A stretch of DNA of 5,966 nt from Pseudomonadota bacterium (lineage in GTDB: Bacteria > Pseudomonadota > Gammaproteobacteria > Burkholderiales > Burkholderiaceae_C), in the NCBI GenBank assembly GCA_023396625.1, contig JAEWVY010000399.1, forward strand, positions 1 to 5,966. The letters run 5' to 3'. Both the position numbers and the translations under genes were made by a program. Shown one piece after another: positions 1 to 5,595 of this stretch (positions are counted from its first letter, which is position 1; every line of letters starts with the position of its first letter). Under the pieces are notes generated by a model that did not search any database, had not been told where the DNA came from, and saw nothing but the letters and a program-made list of their open reading frames with translations.

Positions 1-789
1 GTAGTACTCGATGCCGGCGGTGGCGACGCCGTTGCCCATATCCTTGTAGACGCGGCTCTTGGTCGGGTCGCCCTCGAGCAGTTCGCGCCAGCGGCTGCGG
101 AATTTGGCGCGCGCGGGCTCGTCCATCGGGAATTCCCGGCCGGGCAGCAGCCGCACCTCGGGCACAGGGTAGAGGCTGCGCTGGCTGTCCGGGTCGAAGG
201 TGCGGATCGAGTCGATCTCGTCGTCGAACAGATCCACGCGGTAGGGCACGGGGCTGCCCATGGGGAACAGATCGATCAGGCCGCCGCGTACCGCGTATTC
301 GCCGGGACTGACCACCTGGGTGACATGGCTGTAACCGGCCAGGGTCAGCTGGCTTTTGAGCTTGGCCTCGTCGAGCTTCTGCTTGACCTCAAAGTGGAAG
401 GTGTAGCCGGCCAGGAATGCCGGGGGTGCCAGCCTGTAGAGCGCGGTGGTGGCCGGCACGACGACCACGTCTGCCCCCGTGTCCCGGTTCCGCTGCTGGA
501 TACGCCACAGAGTAGCCAGGCGTTCGCTGATGAGATCCTGATGCGGGGAGAACGTGTCGTAGGGCAGCGTTTCCCAGTCCGGGAACAGCGCGCAGCGCAA
601 GGCCGGCGCGAAAAAGGCGATCTCCTCGATCAGGCGTTGCGCGTCGGCGGCATCGGCGGTGATGATCGCGGTGAGCTGTCCGGCGGCCTTCTCGCGCGCG
701 GCCAGACGGGCCAGAAGCAATGCGTCGGCCGAGCCGACGGGCCGCGGCACGGTGAAACGGCGACCGGGGGAGAGCTTTGGTAAGTGCAT
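1..789 (-). CDS. mfd: Transcription-repair coupling factor Mfd, N-terminal part (cut by left edge)
   Basis: Mfd is a cytoplasmic ATP-driven translocase that removes RNA polymerase stalled at DNA lesions and recruits the UvrA/UvrB excision machinery. Only the first 263 codons are present; the family is about 1,150 residues, so the RNA polymerase-interaction and helicase domains lie beyond the edge. What is visible is the UvrB-like N-terminal module. Residues 71-85 read DWETLPYDTFSPHQD, residues 163-178 carry GEYAVRGGLIDLFPMG, followed by the acidic stretch LFDDEIDSIRTFD at about 187-199, and the visible end reads AGIEYY. All of these are hallmark blocks of Mfd and align with what I recall of the E. 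coli protein. The ATG at 789 is chosen because it gives the usual short leader before the UvrB-like fold; no strong ribosome binding site precedes it. The gene is divergent from ispD across 79 bp. Identification is very secure. Confidence 0.96.
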   Translation of the reverse strand, partial: MHLPKLSPGRRFTVPRPVGSADALLLARLAAREKAAGQLTAIITADAADAQRLIEEIAFFAPALRCALFPDWETLPYDTFSPHQDLISERLATLWRIQQRNRDTGADVVVVPATTALYRLAPPAFLAGYTFHFEVKQKLDEAKLKSQLTLAGYSHVTQVVSPGEYAVRGGLIDLFPMGSPVPYRVDLFDDEIDSIRTFDPDSQRSLYPVPEVRLLPGREFPMDEPARAKFRSRWRELLEGDPTKSRVYKDMGNGVATAGIEYY

Positions 790-807
790 GGACGGACCCA
801 ATGACAA

Positions 808-837
808 GCACCCCCCGCCATCATGGGCGGGGGGTGC
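808..837. other. Strong GC-rich hairpin between mfd and ispD
   Basis: The arms 808-819 (GCACCCCCCGCC) and 826-837 (GGCGGGGGGTGC) are perfectly complementary over 12 bp around a 6-base loop. There is no T-run after the stem on either strand: GACGGGGGG follows on the plus strand and TTGTCATT on the minus strand. It is therefore not a canonical intrinsic terminator, and it lies upstream of both divergent genes rather than after one. It could be a transcript leader structure, a protein binding site, or a boundary between the two promoters. The stem is seen directly; any role is inference. Confidence 0.6.
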
Positions 838-854
838 GACGGGGGGATTCTAGA

Positions 855-872
855 ATGGCTCGCCCATCATGA
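855..872 (+). promoter_or_regulatory. Possible five-codon leader ORF coupled to ispD
   Basis: ATG at 855 opens a reading frame of five codons (MARPS) whose TGA stop at 870-872 overlaps the ispD ATG (869-871) as ATGA. A purine-rich GGGGGG at 841-846 sits 8 bases before the mini-ORF, whereas no Shine-Dalgarno-like sequence stands directly before the ispD ATG. This arrangement would allow ispD to be translated by ribosomes terminating on the mini-ORF. It may equally be chance in a GC-rich gap; such a short ORF has no statistical support on its own. Confidence 0.3.
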
Positions 873-1603
873 CTGATACCCTGCCTTCGTTTCCCCACGC
901 CAGCGAGGTTTCGGCGCCACGCTGCTTTGCCCTGATTCCCTGTGCTGGCGCGGGCTCACGCGCGGGCACGGTCCAGCCCAAGCAATACCGAACAGTGGCC
1001 GGCCAGCCGATGGTGCGCCACACCCTGGCCGCCTTTGCCGCCGTGCCGCGTCTGGCGCGCTGTCTGGTCGTCGTGGCGCCGGGTGACGCCTTCCTGCCGC
1101 TGGAGAGCGATTTCTTCGTGGTGGCCGATTGCGGCGGCGCGAGTCGCGCCGAGAGTGTGTGCAATGGGCTCGGACAGCTGTTGGCACTTGGCGCGGCGGA
1201 AGCGGATTGGGTGCTGGTGCATGACGCCGCGCGCTGCCTGGTCACGCCGGCCCAGATCGATGCGCTGATCGACGCCTGCCTGCCCGACCCGGTGGGCGGC
1301 CTGCTGGCCCTGCCGCTGCCGGACACGCTGAAGGTGGCGCAGGACGGCCGGGTCGGCGCGACGCTGGACCGCTCGGACAAATGGCTGGCGCAGACGCCGC
1401 AGATGTTCCGCATCGGCATGCTGCGCCGCGCGCTGCTGTCCGCGGCCCCGAGCGGGTTCGCGGGCATCACCGACGAGGCCAGCGCGATCGAGGCGGCCGG
1501 TCGTCAGCCGCGGCTGGTGCCGGGCAGCATGCAGAATTTCAAGGTCACCTACCCCGAGGATTTCGCCCTCGCGCAGGCCGTGCTCAGGAGCCGTCACACA
1601 TGA
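869..1603 (+). CDS. ispD: 2-C-methyl-D-erythritol 4-phosphate cytidylyltransferase IspD
   Basis: IspD couples CTP with 2-C-methyl-D-erythritol 4-phosphate to give CDP-methylerythritol, the third step of the MEP pathway to isoprenoids, in the cytosol. The 244-residue product carries the nucleotide-binding loop CAGAGSRAG (25-33) followed by PKQY (37-40). It also has VLVHDAAR (115-122), DTLK (152-155), LDR (166-168), TPQMF (176-180), ITDEASAIEAAG (200-211) and NFKVTYPEDFALA (223-235). By family alignment from memory, R31, K38, D119, T153, R168 and K225 match the E. coli catalytic and substrate-binding residues. Length is normal for the family, with about 11 extra residues at the N terminus. The ATG at 869 is fixed by an in-frame TAG at 851-853. 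The loop has Ala32 where Met or Phe is usual. Its stop overlaps the ispF start, so the two genes are surely one operon. Confidence 0.96.
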   Translation: MTDTLPSFPHASEVSAPRCFALIPCAGAGSRAGTVQPKQYRTVAGQPMVRHTLAAFAAVPRLARCLVVVAPGDAFLPLESDFFVVADCGGASRAESVCNGLGQLLALGAAEADWVLVHDAARCLVTPAQIDALIDACLPDPVGGLLALPLPDTLKVAQDGRVGATLDRSDKWLAQTPQMFRIGMLRRALLSAAPSGFAGITDEASAIEAAGRQPRLVPGSMQNFKVTYPEDFALAQAVLRSRHT

Positions 1604-2085
1604 ACAACGTTATTCCCTTTCGCATCGGCGAGGGGTGGGATGTCCACGCCCTGGTGCCGGGGCGCCCGCTGGTCATTGGCGGGGTGACCATCCCCCATGC
1701 GACGGGCCTGCTCGGCCATTCGGACGCCGATGTGCTGCTGCATGCCATCACTGACGCCCTGCTCGGCGCGGCGGCGCTGGGGGACATCGGTCGCCATTTT
1801 CCGGACTCCGATCCGCGCTTCAAGGGCGCCGACTCCACGGTGCTGTTGGCCGAGACGGCGCGGCGGGTGCGCGAGGAGGGTTATGAGATCGGCAACATCG
1901 ACAGCACGGTGGTGGCACAGCGGCCCAGGCTCGCACCCTACATCGACGCCATGCGGGACGTCACGGCCAGAGCGCTTGGCGTCGACGTGTCCCGGGTCAA
2001 CATCAAGGCCAAGACGGCCGAAAAACTGGGGCCTGTCGGTCAGGAGGCCTGCATCGAGGCGCGCGCGATGGCACTAATTTATTAA
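1600..2085 (+). CDS. ispF: 2-C-methyl-D-erythritol 2,4-cyclodiphosphate synthase IspF
   Basis: IspF is a trimeric, metal-dependent cytosolic enzyme that cyclises CDP-methylerythritol 2-phosphate to methylerythritol cyclodiphosphate with release of CMP, the fifth step of the MEP pathway. The 161 residues match the usual family length. Metal ligands are visible as DVH (D14, H16) and H48 within GHSDADVLLHAITDALLG (39-56). Then come LGDIGRHFPDSDP (60-72), the VAQRPRLAPYI block near 108-118, and NIKAKTAEKLG toward the C terminus, which in homologues contacts the cytidine diphosphate. The start at 1600 is supported by AGGAG at 1586-1590, 9 bases upstream, and by the ATGA overlap with the ispD stop (1600-1603), implying translational coupling. 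The gene ends in tandem stops, TAA at 2083 and TAG at 2086. The frame is open well upstream of 1600, but that upstream part is only a shadow of ispD. Confidence 0.97.
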   Translation: MNNVIPFRIGEGWDVHALVPGRPLVIGGVTIPHATGLLGHSDADVLLHAITDALLGAAALGDIGRHFPDSDPRFKGADSTVLLAETARRVREEGYEIGNIDSTVVAQRPRLAPYIDAMRDVTARALGVDVSRVNIKAKTAEKLGPVGQEACIEARAMALIY

Positions 2086-2090
2086 TAGCA

Positions 2091-2110
2091 TAAAAGCGCC
2101 ATTTGACGCT
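2091..2110 (-). terminator. Small intrinsic terminator downstream of envZ
   Basis: Read on the minus strand, AGCGTC-AAAT-GGCGCT forms a 6-bp stem (one U-G wobble) with a 4-base loop, and the stem runs straight into TTTT. It lies about 30 bases past the envZ stop in the convergent gap with ispF. On the plus strand the stem has a mismatch and no T-run, so it should act on the ompR-envZ transcript and not on ispDF. A run of seven T on the minus strand (2121-2127) between envZ and the stem has no clear hairpin of its own. Confidence 0.5.
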
Positions 2111-2141
2111 GGGAAACGGCAAAAAAACACCAAAATTTCGA

Positions 2142-3605
2142 TCAGGATGCCTCATGCAGCCGCAGGCGGACGGAAAGTCCGCCGGAACTGCTGTTGGACA
2201 GCATGAAGCTGCCTCCCATGCGCTCGACCGTTTTGTCGACGATGGACAGGCCCAGCCCCGCCCCGGTGGCTGCCGTGCGTGCGGCATCGCCCCGGAAGAA
2301 GGGCTTGGTCAGGTTCCGCAAGGCGTCGGGGGCCACGCCCATGCCGTGGTCGCGCACCTTGATGTGGACCCAGTGGTCGCGTGCGCGCGCGGCAATGTCG
2401 ATCGTGGCAATGCCGGTTTCCGGTGTCTTGCCGTAGCGGCGCGCATTTTCCACGAGATTGGAAATCACGCGCGCGAGTTCGACTTCATCGGCCATGACTT
2501 TCAGGGCGGGCGACACGTCGATGCTGATCCGGACGTCGTCCGCATCGCGGAAGGGATAGGCGCAGGCCTCGACGATTTCTGCCAGGACCACGGGCTTGAG
2601 TTCGGCCTGCCCCGGGCGGGCATAGTCGAGGAATTTGTCGATGATGGCGTCCAGTTGCGCGATGTCGGCCGCCATGTGCTCGCGCGCGTCGTCGTCGGCC
2701 ACGCTCATCTCGGTTTCAAGCCGCAGGCGGGCCAGGGGCGTGCGCAGGTCATGGGAAATGCCCGCCAGCATCACGGCGCGGTCCTGTTCGATCTTGGCCA
2801 GTTGCGCGGCCATGCGGTTGAAGCCGATGTTGACCTCCCGGATTTCACTGGTCACCGCTTTTTCATCCAGATGACTGGCGTCGAAATCACCATCGCGCAC
2901 ACGGCTGGCCGCGAAGGAGAGCCGTTTGAGCGGCTGGTTGATCAGCCGGGCAATGATGGCGGCGCCTGTCAGCGACAGGATGGCCGCCGTGGCCAGCCAG
3001 ATCAACCAGGTGCTGCTGCTGCCCGGACTCACCCTGGAAGGGTCCATGAGCAGCCAGTAGGCGTCGCCATCGATCTGGAAGCCCACCCACAACCCGGGTT
3101 CGCCGTTGACATCGCCGGCCACCACGGTGCCGGGCCCGAGCCGGCGCGAGAGTTCGTCGGTGATGCGGTCGTCGAGCGTGTTGCGGTCGAATGGTGAAAA
3201 CTTGTCCTTGGGCTCCCGCGGTGCGATGCGCACGCCTTCCTGTTCGGCCAATGTCTTGATGAGGGACACGCGCGCGATGGCATCCGAATAGACCAGTGCG
3301 GCGCGGGTGAGATTGACCAGCGAGGCGATCTGCTGTGCCGCGAGGACGGCGCGGGGCTCGTACTCGAGGGTGCGGAAGGTCTGCACCCAGGCCACGGTGC
3401 TCCCGACGAGCAACAGGGCGAGCATGAAAAAGGTCCGCCAGAACAGGCTCAGCCCCACTCCGCCACGGCGCTTGTCCGTCAGGCGCGCCGATGCCGTTTC
3501 GAGCGGCGCGACCTCGGACACGTCCGCCGATGTGGCGCGTGCGCCATCGCTCCCGCGTTCACTTGCGGGCCGGCGCTTCATGCGGGCGCGTTCGAGCAGG
3601 GACAA
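2142..3605 (-). CDS. envZ: EnvZ-type sensor histidine kinase
   Basis: This is an inner-membrane sensor kinase and phosphatase expected to act on the OmpR encoded just upstream. Domain order in 487 residues: a basic cytoplasmic N-terminal tail (1-50), TM1 (about 52-76), a periplasmic region (about 78-198), TM2 (about 199-221), HAMP (about 221-273), and the dimerisation/H-box helix AGISHDLRTPLARLRLE (281-297) with phospho-acceptor His285. The ATPase domain follows, with N-box NLVENARRYG (383-392, Asn387), G1 DHGMGV (419-424), F-box KPFFRGD (434-440) and G2 GAGLGLSIV (448-456). The H-box and its surroundings closely follow E. coli EnvZ, which is shorter (about 450) because of a shorter tail. The start chosen is a TTG at 3605, preceded by GAGGGAG 9 bases upstream. 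An in-frame ATG at 3581 (residue 9) has no visible ribosome binding site but is a fair alternative. The gap to ompR is 21 bases, so they form one operon. Confidence 0.93.
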   Translation of the reverse strand: MSLLERARMKRRPASERGSDGARATSADVSEVAPLETASARLTDKRRGGVGLSLFWRTFFMLALLLVGSTVAWVQTFRTLEYEPRAVLAAQQIASLVNLTRAALVYSDAIARVSLIKTLAEQEGVRIAPREPKDKFSPFDRNTLDDRITDELSRRLGPGTVVAGDVNGEPGLWVGFQIDGDAYWLLMDPSRVSPGSSSTWLIWLATAAILSLTGAAIIARLINQPLKRLSFAASRVRDGDFDASHLDEKAVTSEIREVNIGFNRMAAQLAKIEQDRAVMLAGISHDLRTPLARLRLETEMSVADDDAREHMAADIAQLDAIIDKFLDYARPGQAELKPVVLAEIVEACAYPFRDADDVRISIDVSPALKVMADEVELARVISNLVENARRYGKTPETGIATIDIAARARDHWVHIKVRDHGMGVAPDALRNLTKPFFRGDAARTAATGAGLGLSIVDKTVERMGGSFMLSNSSSGGLSVRLRLHEAS

Positions 3606-3626
3606 GGTCTGGTGCTCCCTCGAGCG

Positions 3627-4358
3627 TCAACCCGCGCCGTCTGGAACGAACACGTAGCCGACGCCCCAGACGGTCTGGATGTAGCGAGGCGCGGCCGGAT
3701 CCTGCTCGATGAGCTTGCGCAGGCGCGACACCTGGACGTCCAGGCTGCGGTCGAAAGGCTCGAACTCGCGGCCACGCGCGAGCTGTGCGAGTTTTTCGCG
3801 CGACAGGGGCTGTCGTGGGTGGCGGGCCAACGCCTTGAGCATGGCAAATTCACCGGTGGTCAGCGGCAGGTCTTCGCCATGGCGTCGCAACAGCCGCGCG
3901 CCCAGGTCGAAGGTGAAGGGGCCGAATTGCAGGATCTCGTTGTCGTTCGACGGCGCGCCTGGAGCCTCTTGTGTCGGGCGTCGGCGCAGCACCGCGTGCA
4001 CACGGGCGAGCAGTTCACGCGGGTTGAAGGGTTTGCCCAGATAGTCGTCGGCACCCACCTCCAGGCCCACGATGCGGTCCACGTCCTCACCCTTGGCCGT
4101 GAGCATGATGATAGGGGTGCGGTCGCTGGCGGCACGAAGACGCCGGCAGATTGACAAACCATCCTCGCCGGGCAGCATCAGGTCGAGCACGATCAGATCG
4201 ACGGCTTCTCGCAACAGAATGCGCCCCAGGGCCTTGCCATCTTCGGCCACCATCACTTCAAATCCTTCCTGGGAAAGGTAGCGTCGCAGCAGATCCCGGA
4301 TGCGGGCGTCGTCGTCCACGACGACAATCTTGTCGGTGCGGCTTGCAATGGGGGTCAT
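3627..4358 (-). CDS. ompR: OmpR-type response regulator (winged-helix)
   Basis: A cytoplasmic DNA-binding response regulator of 243 residues, close to the 239 of E. coli OmpR and strikingly similar to it along its length. The receiver domain (about 9-127) has the acidic triad DDD (15-17), phospho-acceptor Asp59 in LDLMLPGEDGLSICRRLR (58-75), Thr87 in LTAKGE and Lys109 in GKPFNPRELLAR. The C-terminal winged-helix domain includes LTTGEFAMLKAL, LSREKLAQLARGREFEP, the recognition-helix region DRSLDVQVSRLRKLIE, and ends YIQTVWGVGYVFVPDGAG. The ATG at 4358 is chosen because it begins the receiver fold at the normal distance and has AGGA at 4368-4371, 9 bases upstream. The frame stays open to 4601, but that stretch has no family homology and covers the control region. 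Targets are inferred: porin or other envelope genes, probably its own promoter and perhaps the divergent gene at 4528. Confidence 0.95.
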   Translation of the reverse strand: MTPIASRTDKIVVVDDDARIRDLLRRYLSQEGFEVMVAEDGKALGRILLREAVDLIVLDLMLPGEDGLSICRRLRAASDRTPIIMLTAKGEDVDRIVGLEVGADDYLGKPFNPRELLARVHAVLRRRPTQEAPGAPSNDNEILQFGPFTFDLGARLLRRHGEDLPLTTGEFAMLKALARHPRQPLSREKLAQLARGREFEPFDRSLDVQVSRLRKLIEQDPAAPRYIQTVWGVGYVFVPDGAG

Positions 4359-4390
4359 GGGGGCTCGTCCTGAATTTGTAACAGCGTCGA

Positions 4391-4436
4391 TTTTGCGTGT
4401 GGCGCCCGCGTTTTTCGGGTTTTTTTCCGGATTTTT
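4391..4436. promoter_or_regulatory. Phased A/T-tracts, likely intrinsically curved DNA
   Basis: T-runs on the plus strand at 4391-4394, 4411-4415, 4420-4426 and 4432-4436 have centres about 20.5, 10 and 11 bp apart, close to whole helical turns. In-phase A-tracts of four or more bases are the classic cause of static DNA curvature. They lie wholly between the two arms of the inverted repeat, in an otherwise GC-rich genome segment, so a structural role at the divergent promoter is plausible. Confidence 0.5.
4405..4426 (+). terminator. Terminator-like hairpin with T7 run before the 4528 gene (weak)
   Basis: On the plus strand CCCG (4405-4408) and CGGG (4416-4419) can form a 4-bp stem with a 7-base loop, directly followed by seven T (4420-4426). 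The stem is short. No plus-strand gene ends here, so it could only act as an attenuator of a transcript starting farther upstream or stop antisense transcription from within ompR. The T-run may simply belong to the phased tracts. Confidence 0.2.
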
Positions 4437-4527
4437 CCTGCTGTTACAAATGTTGCGCCGTGACGGTGGGCGGTACATCGGATCCATACGAACACGTGGC
4501 AGGCTTACCGAACCATTCGAGGACATC

Positions 4528-4788
4528 ATGAAGATACCGGTCATTGCGTTGCTGTCGATGTGTGCGGCAGGTTTCGCCGCAGCCCAGGGCCCGGCGCCCA
4601 TGGATGGAGTGGCTGCGCTGGCGCCGGGGCAGCAGCGCCGCGCCGATTTGCGGGAAGCCGTTCAAGCCCAGCGGATGGGGGGCCTGCCGCCGGGGGATGG
4701 CCGGCGGCTGACCCCACTCCAGCGGGCGGAACTGCGCGACCAGATTCGGCAGCACGGCGTTTCGCCTCATACCGGGCGCCAACCGTGA
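4528..4788 (+). CDS. Small exported protein with internal LxPxQ repeat, function unknown
   Basis: I do not recognise a named family. The 86-residue product begins with a good Sec signal peptide (about 1-19: MK, hydrophobic core, AAA before QG), so the mature protein of about 67 residues should be periplasmic or secreted. The mature part has two related blocks: LAPGQ (31-35) then RADLREAVQ (38-46), and LTPLQ (61-65) then RAELRDQIR (66-74). A Gly/Pro-rich linker (about 50-60) separates them. Both blocks are probably short amphipathic helices. The second matches the LTxxQ motif of Spy/CpxP-type periplasmic proteins, which are however about twice as long. GAGG in GAGGACATC stands 5 bases before ATG 4528 and decides the start; the frame is open upstream, but only this start gives a signal peptide. 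It is divergent from ompR and 72 bp before the SIMPL gene, perhaps co-transcribed. Confidence 0.75.
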   Translation: MKIPVIALLSMCAAGFAAAQGPAPMDGVAALAPGQQRRADLREAVQAQRMGGLPPGDGRRLTPLQRAELRDQIRQHGVSPHTGRQP

Positions 4789-4860
4789 ACCCGGGGCTGT
4801 GGATGCCGCGAACCGCCCGTGTCGAAAATTCGATCTGAAATTTTTACAGAACAGCACACC

Positions 4861-5595
4861 ATGAAGAAACGCCTGAAAATCGCCGAAAGAGCCGGCATCG
4901 TCCTCGTCGCAGCCGTGATGGCCTCGATGCTGTGTCCACCCGCGGCAGGAGCCGAGCCCAAGGTGGAGGTGGCCCGGAATGTGGTTCAGCTGGCAGCCAG
5001 CGCCTCGGTCGAAGTGGCCCAGGATCAGCTTTCGATCACGCTCACCACCACACGTGAGGCGTCCGATGCGCAGACGCTGCAGCAGCAGCTCAAACAGGCG
5101 CTCGATGCCGCGCTGGGGGAGGCGCGCAAGGCTGCCGCCCCGGGTCTGATGGATGTTCGCACGGGGCATTTCACCTTGTCTCCGCGACGCGGCCGTGACG
5201 GCAGGATCACCGGCTGGCAAGGCGGCACGGAACTGGTTCTCGAGGGGCGAGATTTCCCCCGCATCAGCGCGGTCGCAGGGAAAATTCAGACGCTGACGCT
5301 GGGACAGGTGCGGTTCAGCCTCAGCCGGGAAGAGGCGTTGCGCGTGGAGGCTCAGGCACGCGAGGCGGCTATCGAGCGCTTCAGGGCGAAGGCGGATGCC
5401 ATCGCCCGCGGCTTCGGCTTCGGGGCCTATGCCTTGCGCGAAATTTCAGTCAACGCGGACGACGCCAATCCGTCGCAGCCCATACCCCGGATGCGGGCCA
5501 TGGCGAGTTCCGACAGCGCGGAAATGCCGGTCCCCGTGGAGGCGGGTCGGTCGACCGTGACCGTCACGGTCTCCGGCACGGTTCAGTTGCGATGA
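4861..5595 (+). CDS. Periplasmic SIMPL (DUF541) domain protein
   Basis: A 244-residue exported protein of the SIMPL/DUF541 family, to which E. coli YggE belongs. Family members are periplasmic or membrane-associated, have been linked to oxidative stress, and have no assigned enzymatic activity. A signal peptide spans 1-31 (MKKR, hydrophobic core about 12-24, then PAAGA before EP). Cys25 does not sit in a lipobox, so a soluble periplasmic form is likely. The SIMPL domain covers about 35-244. It starts with the strand pattern VVQLAASASVEVAQDQLSI, ends with alternating TVTVTVSGTVQL, and contains the typical late helix EEALRVEAQAREAAIERFRAKADAIARGFGF (written in the usual register, about 155-186) followed by REISV. 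ATG 4861 is preferred over an in-frame GTG at 4819 because it starts the signal peptide exactly; its ribosome binding site is weak. A 72-bp gap follows the small exported gene, with no clear terminator. Confidence 0.85.
   Translation: MKKRLKIAERAGIVLVAAVMASMLCPPAAGAEPKVEVARNVVQLAASASVEVAQDQLSITLTTTREASDAQTLQQQLKQALDAALGEARKAAAPGLMDVRTGHFTLSPRRGRDGRITGWQGGTELVLEGRDFPRISAVAGKIQTLTLGQVRFSLSREEALRVEAQAREAAIERFRAKADAIARGFGFGAYALREISVNADDANPSQPIPRMRAMASSDSAEMPVPVEAGRSTVTVTVSGTVQLR

Larger units (their letters stand above)
4374..4451. promoter_or_regulatory. Perfect 12-bp inverted repeat in the ompR divergent control region
   Basis: ATTTGTAACAGC at 4374-4385 and its exact reverse complement GCTGTTACAAAT at 4440-4451 flank a 54-bp spacer, with centres 66 bp apart. 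Each arm contains GTTACA reading outward: toward ompR on the minus strand (4382-4377) and toward the 4528 gene on the plus strand (4443-4448). GTTACA resembles half-sites of enterobacterial OmpR boxes, and the arms also read as outward extended -10 elements (TGT-TACAAA). The right arm is followed 9 bases later by a weaker GTTGCG (4452-4457), giving a direct-repeat look. The repeat is seen directly; OmpR binding and promoter function are inference. Confidence 0.6.

Noticed and set aside
956..1597. Minus-strand open frame of 213 codons opposite ispD
   Set aside because: Antisense shadow; composition rich in Arg, Gln and Ala with no domain, while ispD on the other strand is certain.
2103..3197. 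Long plus-strand open frame (364 codons) opposite envZ
   Set aside because: It lies antisense to a clear EnvZ kinase with all motifs, has no recognisable domain, and such frames are common opposite GC-rich genes.
4300..4527. Upstream extension of the small exported gene
   Set aside because: It would bury the signal peptide inside the protein and overlap ompR; GAGG just before 4528 marks the start.
4359..4601. N-terminal extension of OmpR to 4601
   Set aside because: The extra 81 residues have no family counterpart and overlap the divergent control region and the signal peptide of the 4528 gene; ATG 4358 has a ribosome binding site and the normal length.
4772..4794. CCGGG/CCCGG dyad at the end of the small gene as a terminator
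   Set aside because: The stem is 5 bp with a 13-base loop and no T-run follows, so it does not separate the SIMPL gene from the small gene.
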